A model generated the notes under the pieces. The model was given only the letters and a program-made list of their open reading frames with translations, did no database searches and was not told the origin of the DNA. A DNA stretch of 15,155 nucleotides from an uncultured candidate division Zixibacteria bacterium (GTDB lineage: Bacteria > Zixibacteria > MSB-5A5 > GN15 > FEB-12), in the NCBI GenBank assembly GCA_913009765.1, contig CAJVYT010000051.1:1-15155 (forward strand). The letters run 5' to 3'. A program made the position numbers and the translations under genes. Below, one piece after another: positions 1-6,499 of this stretch. How positions within the stretch are numbered: position 1 is the stretch's first letter; the number at the start of each line of letters is the position of its first letter.

Positions 1-811
1 CGGAATAATCCCGGTGAATCAAAGCATTAATGATCGCCTCTCTTAATGCCTCATAAGGATATTCAAGAATATCACGGCGATGAATGCCTTCATAAGAAAT
101 ATTGCTGATCAGATATTTTGTTTTCAGAATTTCCAGGATCTTTTCCAATTGTGTAAATAGATTTCCTTTGACGATATCAGTTGTCTGAATTTCTGTATCT
201 GACAGAAATTTGCCTATCCTGACTACAGCCTGACGGTAAAATTTCTGCGGATCATTGCCAAAAAGAAGAAGCGTAGCTTTTTTTAGATTATCATCGCTTA
301 ATAAATTCAATTTTCGCAGAAGTGTTTTAATGTTACTTTCCTTACTGATTGAAGGAATTCTATCAACAGAATACTTTTTAAATTTTTCTATTGAATCTTT
401 AGCTATCTCTTCAAAACCTGCTCTTTCTTCAACAACATCATCCCATGTGCTGCCCGTTTTTTTAAAAAGAAAATCAGCCAGTTCTTTTCCCTGTAATTCC
501 TGCACAGTGCTTCCGCTTCTGAGATAATACTTGCCATTGTAGGAAATAGGTACAGAACATGGTGCAACTGTGACCTTTATTATATCTTTCTTATCCGGTT
601 CAACAGAGGGAATGATTCCAAGTTTATTCCTGATCGTATTTGGTATATCCTCAAGCAGCCTTTTTGCATTTTTTAATCCGGTAGGTTTACCCCTGTCATC
701 CAACCCTATAATTAACACTCCGCCACTACTATTTGCAAACGCAGAAACGACTTTAAGGCAGTCATTTCGCCAGGTTTGTTTATATTCAACAGTTTGAGAC
801 TCTTTATTCAT
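1..811 (-). CDS. AlbA_2/Schlafen-type putative DNA- or RNA-binding protein with RecG-like C-terminal ATPase region (3' end beyond the window)
   Basis: Translating the minus strand from the ATG at 811-809 gives 270 open codons up to the window edge, so the C-terminus is missing. The first ~110 residues match the AlbA_2 (Schlafen-like) pattern: an early ESQTVEYK segment, then the 'SAFANSSGGVLIIGLDD.G' core, then a 'YYLRSGSTVQEL' strand. Near the edge the sequence reads 'ALREAIINALIHRDYS', the signature that opens the HATPase_c_4/RecG-like C-terminal domain usual in this family. The start overlaps the helicase stop by one base (TGATG), and an AGGAG lies about 11 nt upstream, so translation is probably coupled. 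Such proteins are often annotated as transcriptional regulators or 'ATP-dependent DNA helicase RecG-like', but they lack helicase motifs. Proximity to a PLD-helicase suggests a defence or nucleic-acid-processing partner; that role is inferred. Family assignment is secure, function is not. Confidence 0.85.
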   Translation of the reverse strand, partial: MNKESQTVEYKQTWRNDCLKVVSAFANSSGGVLIIGLDDRGKPTGLKNAKRLLEDIPNTIRNKLGIIPSVEPDKKDIIKVTVAPCSVPISYNGKYYLRSGSTVQELQGKELADFLFKKTGSTWDDVVEERAGFEEIAKDSIEKFKKYSVDRIPSISKESNIKTLLRKLNLLSDDNLKKATLLLFGNDPQKFYRQAVVRIGKFLSDTEIQTTDIVKGNLFTQLEKILEILKTKYLISNISYEGIHRRDILEYPYEALREAIINALIHRDYS

Positions 812-3800
812 CAAACCTGTTCTCCTGCCAAATCTGCCTGTGCGGTGCACGCAGACAGGTATAATGAGAGTATCACTTCACGCTTGCCGTATGCTGCCGG
901 ATTTTGTTCCGCATAATGATCTTGCAGCAGTCGTTCGGAAATATGGGTCTGCAGGACTGCCAGCACTTTGAAAGGATTTATCAGTTCATCTTTTAGCACA
1001 TTCAAGGCTTTTAACGTATTCTTTGTCGTTTCCTGAGGCAGTCCGCCTTCCTCAAGCTGAGTCAATACCTTCTTGATGTAAAGCTCCTGATCTTCTGTAA
1101 ATTTCTGTGTGTTTTTTATGGTTGCTTTTAGAATTCGCATGATATTGGCGGCACTGTCGCGTCCTCTTCTTTTTTGAGGTTCAGTCATCTCTTCGGTTGT
1201 AGCGATAATAAAGGCTTCCTTGTTGCTGTCTAAAAGATCATACATCTCACTTGGTAACTTTCTTTTTTTCTCATCCGGTCCGCTTTCAAGCAATTTTGCC
1301 GCTGATAAAAAATCCAGTTCTTCGGCCGGTTGCTTTGTCTGCGATATAAAAAATTTTTGCAGTTTCCCATGTCGAAAATAGGTGATAAGAGCTTTGGAAG
1401 TAGTCTCAGGTAAGATAATCTCAGGCTGGAAGCCTGAGTTACTATGGGAGACTAAGCTACTATGGGGATTAGTCTCAGGCTGCATAGTATCACAGGCATC
1501 TTGCCTGTGGTTAATCTCAGGTGAGCCAATCTCAGGCTGGAAGCCTGAGTTACTATGGGAGCCTGAGTTACTATGGGGATTGTTATCGATGTATTGCCTT
1601 ATTCTTTCTAACTGTTCGGAACTTCGAATTATATGATCAAAAGATTCCGACATCCACACGGGGCATTCCTGACCTCTTAGCTCGTTTAACTTATTAGCTG
1701 TATAAGATTTCCAGGAATGTGTAATCTTTGACAGAGGCCACTCGCTTTTCGGAACTACAACAGCATGGACATGATTTGGCATAACAACAAATTTATCTAA
1801 ATAGTATCTTTCGCCATCAAAATGATTCAATGCCCTCTCAACAACTTGTCTGCACTCTTTATTCTTTAATATACATGAACCATAACCATTATCCAATAAA
1901 TCGTCATATCGTTTGGAGAAAAGGCGGTAGTACTCAATTCTCTTATTTTGACTCAAATTTCTAATTTCAGAAAGGCTGCATATTTTGTTCGTTTTGAGCC
2001 AATGTTCTCTCTCGCTCTTGATGTTTTCAGAGATTGTCTGCGGTATTGAATCATATAACCTGAAGGTAACGAAATAAACGGCCAAGTTCTGCTGCCAATG
2101 AGGTAAATTTCTCTGTTTTATTTCGACTGAATTATATGGATCAAAATAAATTTCAGGTGGGATAATCTCAGGCTGTATAGTATCACAGGCAGAAAGTCGG
2201 CGGCCAATCTCAGGCTGGAAGCCTGAGTTACTATGGGAGACTAAGCTACTATGGGGATATTGTCCGCTCTCAGGCTGCATAGTATCACAGGCATCTTGCC
2301 TGTGGTTAATTTCAGGCGGGATAATCTCAGGCTGGAAGCCTGAGTTACTTTGAAGACTTTGAAGAGGCGGTGCTGTTTTTGCTGTGCGGGCTTTTTTCGG
2401 CAAGTGTTTTATTTTTTCGAAAAGGTTTGGGTCGTTTTCGCGGATATCTTGTATAACCTGCAGATATTTCAGTTCACTTTCTTCAGTTTCATCATCGCCT
2501 TCCAGCGTTTTCTTGGAAATCAAACGGTCAAACAGCTCGTGAGAACCGACAGGCTCGCCTTCGGTTAAAAGCTCCGCATCTCCTCCAAGAAGAGTCAGAA
2601 AAGCGTTGATCTTTGCTTCTGCCGCTTCTTTTAGTTTGATTTGGTCGTTGGATTGTTTGGTAGGGAAAAAATTAAAGGTATGAATAACATCAAACGGCGT
2701 ATCAACTCTGTTAATGCGCCCTACTCTCTGCATCATTTTGGTCGGATTCCATGGAATATCATAATTGATCACCACATTGGCGCGATGCAAGTTGACACCC
2801 TCAGAGAGAACTTCAGTAGAAATCAGTATGCGGTAATCGTTTTTCCTGTGATAAGCCCTTGCGTCAAAGTTTTCAGTCACTTTATCGCGCACGGACTCAC
2901 CTGAATCTCCTGTAAACAAAAGAACCTCGCCGGGATATTCTTTGATAATATTTTTGAAAAGATAATTGGCAGTCTCCTTCGATTCGGTAAAAATAATAAG
3001 ATGATTCTTCTGTAAAATCCTGTTTTTTGACAGTTCGTATATAAACTTTATGAGTTTCGGATCTCGGTGTACATTTCGCCATAGTTCTTTGATTTCCGTC
3101 AAGGCGGCACGATCGTCCTCCAGGTCATTTTTGAGTTCTTTTCTGAAATCTCTGCTCTCATATTTTTCCGCTTCGCCTTTATCTATCAATCGTTGAATTG
3201 CTGCATCATCATCGTTATCAAGAAGTTCAAATATTTTATTGGTGTGTTTTTTGCTGACATAAACATTGCCGTTATTAAACTCTTTTATGAACATTTCATA
3301 GGAATGCAAAAATCTGTCCACTGAATTTTTAAATGCAAAAAAGCTGCTTTCCAAGCGTTTAATTAGTAATATTTTCATAAATCGCCCCATATTTTTTTGG
3401 GCTAATTCTTCAGGTTGAGTAATCTTGCCTGTATAATACAGCATAGGCATATAGCGCGCATACTTGAATTGCAGAGCAATAAGATTGATTGTTTTTGTGA
3501 ATATATCGTCTTCGTTATCGTTGAGCTCGTAAAATAGCGGTTCAGGCTTTTTTACTTCCGGAAATTTCAGCCCCTGTTCTTTTATGTCCTTGCTGAAATA
3601 TTTTTCAATCTCTCTTCTGGTGCGGCGAACCATTAAATATTTTAACACCTTTTCGCGTATTTCTTTTGCATTAGCCCTTACAATAGTTATATATTCCACA
3701 TAGTCCTTTTTTCTATCGAGATTCTTAAGTCTTTTGTCAAGTCTGTTAAAAAAAGATTCCAAATCGGGCAGATTAGGAATGGTGCTTTTTTTGGTTTTCT

Positions 3801-4998
3801 GAAATAGCTTAAGCAGGCTTAGGATATCTTTAGGAGTGTTGTTGTAGGGAGTTGCCGTTACGAGAATAACTCGTTTACCGCGGCAAATCTCCGCCAGTTT
3901 CTCATAGCTTGCAGTTGTTTCCGTTCTGAAGCGATGAGCCTCGTCTATGATAATATTGGTGTATTTATCCGTCCCTTTATACAGCAGATTGTCCAGTTTG
4001 CCGAGTGATTCGAAATCTGCCGAAACATTAAAATCGAAAAAAACATTGCGCCATGAACCGGGATTTGATTTTTTCAAAAGCATAGGCGGTGCTATGATAA
4101 GCGTTCTGCCGTCCAATTGCTCTGCCAACATAGCCGAGATATAGGTTTTTCCCAATCCGACAACATCCGATATAAATACACCGCCATATTCCAGAAGTAT
4201 CTTTTTGGCATTCAGAACCGCCTGCTCCTGATATTGGAGCCTTTTGAATCCCTGCGGCAGATATTTAACAAACAGTTCACCGGTCTGCTTCAGCGTGTCA
4301 TTAAAATATTCGTAGAGAAATTTTAAGTAGAGTTGATAAGGTGTGATATTTTGAGTCAGCCAGGTTTTATTCTGAATGGTCTGAACATATTTTTCGCTGA
4401 CATCTACGGCATCATTCCACAATTCCTCAAATTTATTTTTAGCAAATTCATAATCACTTCTATTTTTCAGTTCTACATTGAATTCAAGATTATCGATTAG
4501 CCCCGATCGCGTGAAATTGCTGGAGCCGGTGATAACGCGGCCGATATCCCTGTCGCCTTCCCTGAAAGTCATAATGTAAAGTTTGGCGTGAACATTCTGT
4601 GACGGATAAGCCCTGATCTCCAGCTTGCCGTTTCTAATCCATTCTATAAATTTGTGGACGCCTTGTTCAACGTTTCTATTGTCCCCGGAAACCTCCATTT
4701 CTTTCTGAACAAGATTTTCAATTTTCTGCTTGGCTTCGGCGTGTGAAAAATCAAATGCTTTCTGTGTAGGTTTATTGGCGTTTTCCATCATATCGGAAGT
4801 CTGCCTGTTTGTGCTGATGCCGATAAGAATTCTGATTTTTTCCGTAGTTTCCAAAGATTTATAGATTGCATAAAATCCGCTTGAGTAGAAGTATCCTGTG
4901 AGACAATCGAAAAATGCCGCATCTTTGATAAGGGCTCCGAAGCGATCTTTCAGATCCTGACCTTTCTCGTTTGTAATAAATGACAAGTCGGTGTTCAT
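811..4998 (-). CDS. PLD-nuclease/SNF2-type helicase with an in-frame inserted RAYT transposase domain
   Basis: This is a large nucleic-acid-dependent ATPase of 1395 aa. Residues ~1-200 form a phospholipase-D-like nuclease domain, with H137-x-K139 followed by GSSNFT at 158-163. The SNF2/SF2 motor follows: Walker A DVVGLGKT 278-285, DEAH 352-355, TATP 381-384, STEVLSEGVNL 727-737 and QRVGRINR 757-764. The usual C-terminal tail resumes near residue 1200 (ALITYFRHGKLQKFF) and runs to the stop. Residues ~884-1200 are foreign: REP-encoded peptides, a RAYT domain (951-1141), then more REP peptides. Removing them leaves ~1080 aa, about what I expect for PLD-helicases of this kind. The insert sits in a linker after the motor, so helicase activity may survive. 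The start has GGGGGG ahead of ATG and a promoter at 5032-5059. Related helicases occur in phage-defence and restriction-like loci; that role here is inference. Domain calls are solid. Confidence 0.9.
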   Translation of the reverse strand: MNTDLSFITNEKGQDLKDRFGALIKDAAFFDCLTGYFYSSGFYAIYKSLETTEKIRILIGISTNRQTSDMMENANKPTQKAFDFSHAEAKQKIENLVQKEMEVSGDNRNVEQGVHKFIEWIRNGKLEIRAYPSQNVHAKLYIMTFREGDRDIGRVITGSSNFTRSGLIDNLEFNVELKNRSDYEFAKNKFEELWNDAVDVSEKYVQTIQNKTWLTQNITPYQLYLKFLYEYFNDTLKQTGELFVKYLPQGFKRLQYQEQAVLNAKKILLEYGGVFISDVVGLGKTYISAMLAEQLDGRTLIIAPPMLLKKSNPGSWRNVFFDFNVSADFESLGKLDNLLYKGTDKYTNIIIDEAHRFRTETTASYEKLAEICRGKRVILVTATPYNNTPKDILSLLKLFQKTKKSTIPNLPDLESFFNRLDKRLKNLDRKKDYVEYITIVRANAKEIREKVLKYLMVRRTRREIEKYFSKDIKEQGLKFPEVKKPEPLFYELNDNEDDIFTKTINLIALQFKYARYMPMLYYTGKITQPEELAQKNMGRFMKILLIKRLESSFFAFKNSVDRFLHSYEMFIKEFNNGNVYVSKKHTNKIFELLDNDDDAAIQRLIDKGEAEKYESRDFRKELKNDLEDDRAALTEIKELWRNVHRDPKLIKFIYELSKNRILQKNHLIIFTESKETANYLFKNIIKEYPGEVLLFTGDSGESVRDKVTENFDARAYHRKNDYRILISTEVLSEGVNLHRANVVINYDIPWNPTKMMQRVGRINRVDTPFDVIHTFNFFPTKQSNDQIKLKEAAEAKINAFLTLLGGDAELLTEGEPVGSHELFDRLISKKTLEGDDETEESELKYLQVIQDIRENDPNLFEKIKHLPKKARTAKTAPPLQSLQSNSGFQPEIIPPEINHRQDACDTMQPESGQYPHSSLVSHSNSGFQPEIGRRLSACDTIQPEIIPPEIYFDPYNSVEIKQRNLPHWQQNLAVYFVTFRLYDSIPQTISENIKSEREHWLKTNKICSLSEIRNLSQNKRIEYYRLFSKRYDDLLDNGYGSCILKNKECRQVVERALNHFDGERYYLDKFVVMPNHVHAVVVPKSEWPLSKITHSWKSYTANKLNELRGQECPVWMSESFDHIIRSSEQLERIRQYIDNNPHSNSGSHSNSGFQPEIGSPEINHRQDACDTMQPETNPHSSLVSHSNSGFQPEIILPETTSKALITYFRHGKLQKFFISQTKQPAEELDFLSAAKLLESGPDEKKRKLPSEMYDLLDSNKEAFIIATTEEMTEPQKRRGRDSAANIMRILKATIKNTQKFTEDQELYIKKVLTQLEEGGLPQETTKNTLKALNVLKDELINPFKVLAVLQTHISERLLQDHYAEQNPAAYGKREVILSLYLSACTAQADLAGEQV
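834..859. repeat. Second palindromic repeat family, forming the helicase C-terminus
   Basis: The + strand reads ctgcctgtgcg followed by gt and then gcacgcagacagg, an imperfect inverted repeat. Nearly the same unit, with a three-base longer centre, occurs at 8069-8098. Here it encodes most of the last residues of the helicase (LSACTAQAD), just after what looks like the natural end of the protein (EVILSLYL). It differs from the ctcaggct/cacaggca units around the RAYT. Confidence 0.7.
1405..1578. repeat. REP-like palindrome array on the helicase 3' side of the RAYT
   Basis: The array holds three perfect interrupted palindromes on the + strand: ctcaggctggaagcctgag at 1420-1438 and again at 1531-1549 (8-bp arms, gga loop), and cacaggcatcttgcctgtg at 1491-1509 (8-bp arms, tct loop). 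Each ctcaggct unit is followed by a gttactatggg tail. The 18-mer agcctgagttactatggg is tandemly duplicated at 1542-1559 and 1560-1577. The whole array stays open in the helicase frame, encoding peptides such as SNSGFQPEI and DACDTMQPE. Confidence 0.88.
1405..2350 (-). mobile_element. RAYT (REP-associated tyrosine transposase) cassette nested inside the helicase gene
   Basis: The central part, residues ~951-1141 of the fused protein (about 1576-2148), is a Y1/HUH transposase of the RAYT group. It opens with the family-typical 'RNLPHWQQ...YFVTFRL' segment. The HUH motif is H1076-V-H1078 in 'MPNHVHAVV'. Further on are 'ESFDHIIRSSEQLERIRQ' and the catalytic-tyrosine context Y1136-IDNNP. RAYTs mobilise or maintain REP palindromes through a single-strand mechanism, and REP-like palindromes flank the domain on both sides here. 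There is no Met near the domain's natural start, so it seems to be made only as part of the helicase polypeptide. The usual residues after 'YI..NP' are replaced directly by repeat-encoded sequence, a possible C-terminal truncation. Edges are estimated from where helicase-like sequence stops and resumes and are good to about 20 bp. Confidence 0.85.
2151..2352. repeat. REP-like palindrome array on the helicase 5' side of the RAYT
   Basis: It has the same two palindrome types as the other array, in the same orientation: ctcaggctggaagcctgag at 2209-2227 and 2326-2344, and cacaggcatcttgcctgtg at 2286-2304. Half units lie at 2151-2190. The stretch ~2205-2350 nearly duplicates ~1416-1556, with the same order of palindromes and spacers, so the RAYT lies between two ~140-bp direct repeats. 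The array is in the helicase frame throughout. Confidence 0.88.
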
Positions 4999-5031
4999 CT
5001 GCCCCCCTATTTCACGGCTATCATACGAACA

Positions 5032-5059
5032 AGAATAGTAAAACAGGCGGCTATGTCAA
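5032..5059 (-). promoter_or_regulatory. Sigma-70-type promoter candidate for the helicase operon
   Basis: On the minus strand a perfect -35 TTGACA (5059-5054) is followed after 16 nt by TATTCT (5037-5032), about 33 nt before the ATG at 4998. This is the best promoter match in the divergent 160-bp gap. No transcription data; prediction from consensus only. Confidence 0.5.
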
Positions 5060-5098
5060 ACAAACCCGGCACAAGTTGGGACATACAGGAAAATATCG

Positions 5099-5150
5099 TT
5101 GATCTATTTTCCTAATCAGCTATATTTTGATACAATAATAAGATAGGAGG
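5099..5150 (+). promoter_or_regulatory. Promoter candidate and strong RBS of the peroxiredoxin gene
   Basis: TTGATC at 5099-5104 and TATATT at 5121-5126 are separated by 16 nt. A full AGGAGG at 5145-5150 lies 8 nt before the ATG at 5159, which fixes the start. The promoter call is weak, the RBS is clear. Confidence 0.45.
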
Positions 5151-5158
5151 TTGACGTT

Positions 5159-5635
5159 ATGATTGATATAGGAAAAAAGGCGCCCGAATTTTGCCTGCCG
5201 GATCAGGACAACAAGACAGTCTGTCTGAAAGATTTAAGCGGAAAATGGATTATTTTATACTTTTATCCCAAAGATCTCACGTCAGGATGTACAAAAGAGG
5301 CATGCGAATTTACTGATCTTCGTCAGGAGTTCAAAAAGCTCGATGCAGTCATACTTGGGATAAGTCCTGACAGTTCCGAGAAACACCAAAAGTTTATAGC
5401 AAAAAACAGCCTCAGGCTTACACTTTTGTCTGATCAGACAAAAGAAACGCTAAAGACCTATGAGGCATGGGGTAAAAAGAAACTGTACGGAAAAGAGTAC
5501 GAAGGAGTAATAAGGTCAACCTTTATTATAGATCCGAATATGAATATCGCTGAAATATGGACAAAAGTGCGCGTCAAAGGACATGCCGAGGCAGTCAAAG
5601 ACAGATTAGCTCAACTCAAATCAGAATACAGATAA
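5159..5635 (+). CDS. bcp: Peroxiredoxin, Bcp/PrxQ type (thioredoxin-dependent thiol peroxidase)
   Basis: This cytoplasmic enzyme reduces hydrogen peroxide and organic hydroperoxides with thiol reductant, typically thioredoxin. The 158-aa protein has the AhpC/TSA fold signatures: APEFCLPDQDN at the N-terminus and FYPKDLTSGCTKEACEF. The peroxidatic cysteine is C44 and the resolving cysteine of the atypical 2-Cys PrxQ arrangement is C49, five residues on. STFIIDP and a C-terminal amphipathic segment complete the fold; length is normal for Bcp. No signal peptide. It stands alone, divergent from the helicase and convergent with the DsrE-family gene, and is likely part of oxygen or peroxide protection in an anaerobe (inference). 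Reading frame and start are well supported by the RBS. Confidence 0.93.
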   Translation: MIDIGKKAPEFCLPDQDNKTVCLKDLSGKWIILYFYPKDLTSGCTKEACEFTDLRQEFKKLDAVILGISPDSSEKHQKFIAKNSLRLTLLSDQTKETLKTYEAWGKKKLYGKEYEGVIRSTFIIDPNMNIAEIWTKVRVKGHAEAVKDRLAQLKSEYR

Positions 5636-5670
5636 GCATATTAAATACAAAAAAATATCCATCATTGATC

Positions 5671-5698
5671 AATGAGATTCTAATATTCGTATCTCATT
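5671..5698. terminator. Bidirectional hairpin between convergent genes
   Basis: AATGAGAT (5671-5678) pairs with ATCTCATT (5691-5698) around a 12-nt loop and is followed on the + strand by a short T run. It lies exactly between the peroxiredoxin stop and the DsrE-family stop, so it could end both transcripts. The stem is AT-rich and only moderately stable. Confidence 0.45.
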
Positions 5699-6061
5699 TT
5701 ATGGTTTTACATAGGCAAAACCGTCATTTTGTAATTCAATTATTTTTGTAATACCAGCCGGGACCACTTTGCAGAAAGTTAACAGTTCTTCGCGGCTAAT
5801 TTTTAAATTCTTTAGAGAGTTATTGCAAATAAAGATGGATGCATTTTTGCTTTTAATCAGTTTAGCAAGATTATCAGTCATTTCTTTTCCGAGCGTATTT
5901 TTAAGAAATAGTTTCGGCGCCAGATAATTGACCACCAAAGCAATTTGAACCGAGGATGCCCCCTTGTCCGTTATTAAATTATTAGCATTTTTAAAGGCAA
6001 TATTTAACCCTTCTATGTCGAATTTATCAATGTGAAAAAGTACTTTGTATTGCGGTTCCAT
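5699..6061 (-). CDS. DsrE-family protein (COG1416-like)
   Basis: A small cytoplasmic protein (about 120 aa) of the DsrE/DsrF-like fold. Seen directly: 'YKVLFHIDKFD' opening strand, 'AFKNANNLITDKG', 'VQIALVVNYLAPKLF', a single-cysteine strand 'ASIFICNNSLKNL', and the C-terminal 'VPAGITKIIELQNDGFAYVKP' typical of COG1416 members. DsrEF proteins transfer sulfur, but the small stand-alone group is mostly uncharacterised, so sulfur-carrier activity is only a possibility. I prefer the ATG at 6061 over a GTG two codons upstream (6067): AGAGG at 6072-6068 is six bases before the ATG but touches the GTG. The preceding CoA-transferase stump ends inside this RBS region, suggesting a shared or leftover transcript. 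Confidence 0.8.
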   Translation of the reverse strand: MEPQYKVLFHIDKFDIEGLNIAFKNANNLITDKGASSVQIALVVNYLAPKLFLKNTLGKEMTDNLAKLIKSKNASIFICNNSLKNLKISREELLTFCKVVPAGITKIIELQNDGFAYVKP

Positions 6062-6073
6062 ACTCACCTCTCA

Positions 6074-6343
6074 TTATATTGTGCAGCGGTCATTTATCGG
6101 CTTTAAGATTAAGGGTATTTTCTTGTTCCGATTGGTGCTAATGAGATAAGCACATTCGGAATCGGTGAAGTGGGCCAATGAAGGGAATCGTCTCCCCCTT
6201 CCCGAACGTTCGACTTTCAGCATTTCCGCTCCCATGTCACCGAGTTGCATGGTGCAGAACGGATCCGCCAGTGCCTGTGTTAAACCCAGAACCGTAATTT
6301 CCTCCAGAGGCACCGGTTTTACGTGTTGTGTTTCATTCGCCAT
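6074..6343 (-). pseudogene. N-terminal stump of a family III (CaiB/BaiF) CoA-transferase
   Basis: The 89-residue reading frame matches only the first ~80 residues of ~400-aa family III CoA-transferases: 'PLEEITVLGLTQALADPFCTMQLGDMGAEMLKVER', then a shortened 'GRGRRFPSLAHF..SECAYLISTNRNKK'. The catalytic aspartate region and the rest are absent, and the last residues (PLILKPINDRCTI) no longer resemble the family. Compare the intact 390-aa paralogue at 11321-12493. It follows the acyl-CoA dehydrogenase on the same strand after 156 bp, so it was probably part of that operon before deletion. The ATG at 6343 has only a weak purine-rich RBS. A stable product is unlikely. Confidence 0.75.
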
Positions 6344-6429
6344 TTCATTTTCTTTCTGATTGTTTTTGCTGACTTATTAGCTTGGTAATGGTATGCCTGA
6401 ATCGCGCTTGTCAAAGCGATCACCTGAAT

Positions 6430-6449
6430 CCGGGGCCAGGTTTCCCCGG
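6430..6449. other. GC-rich hairpin downstream of the acyl-CoA dehydrogenase
   Basis: CCGGGG (6430-6435) and CCCCGG (6444-6449) form a 6-bp all-GC stem with an 8-nt loop, about 50 bp after the acyl-CoA dehydrogenase stop. No T run follows on the minus strand, so it may pause transcription or protect mRNA rather than act as an intrinsic terminator. Confidence 0.35.
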
Positions 6450-6499
6450 CCTGTCCCGATTTTGTATAATTACGCTTAAACAACGGGGGACTAATCTTT

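Noticed and set aside
1405..2352. The repeated palindromes as a CRISPR array
   Set aside because: Units are palindromic with variable, short and themselves repeated spacers, two unit types alternate, and a RAYT lies between the arrays. No cas genes. This is a REP/BIME-like arrangement.
1392..2354. ctttgga/ctttgaa at the two edges of the RAYT cassette as a target-site duplication
   Set aside because: Not identical, very short, in AT-rich context, and HUH single-strand transposases do not normally make target duplications.
2897..3082. 61-aa minus-strand frame inside the helicase gene
   Set aside because: It is an alternate frame of the continuous helicase motor sequence, with no RBS or family pattern.
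6062..6067. GTG at 6067 as the start of the DsrE-family gene
   Set aside because: AGAGG would touch the GTG; it is six bases before the ATG at 6061, which is the better start.
6401..6420. Small hairpin atcgcgctt/aaagcgat as a terminator of the acyl-CoA dehydrogenase
   Set aside because: Short, mismatched stem without a T run on the relevant strand; the nearby GC hairpin at 6430-6449 is stronger and already only tentative.
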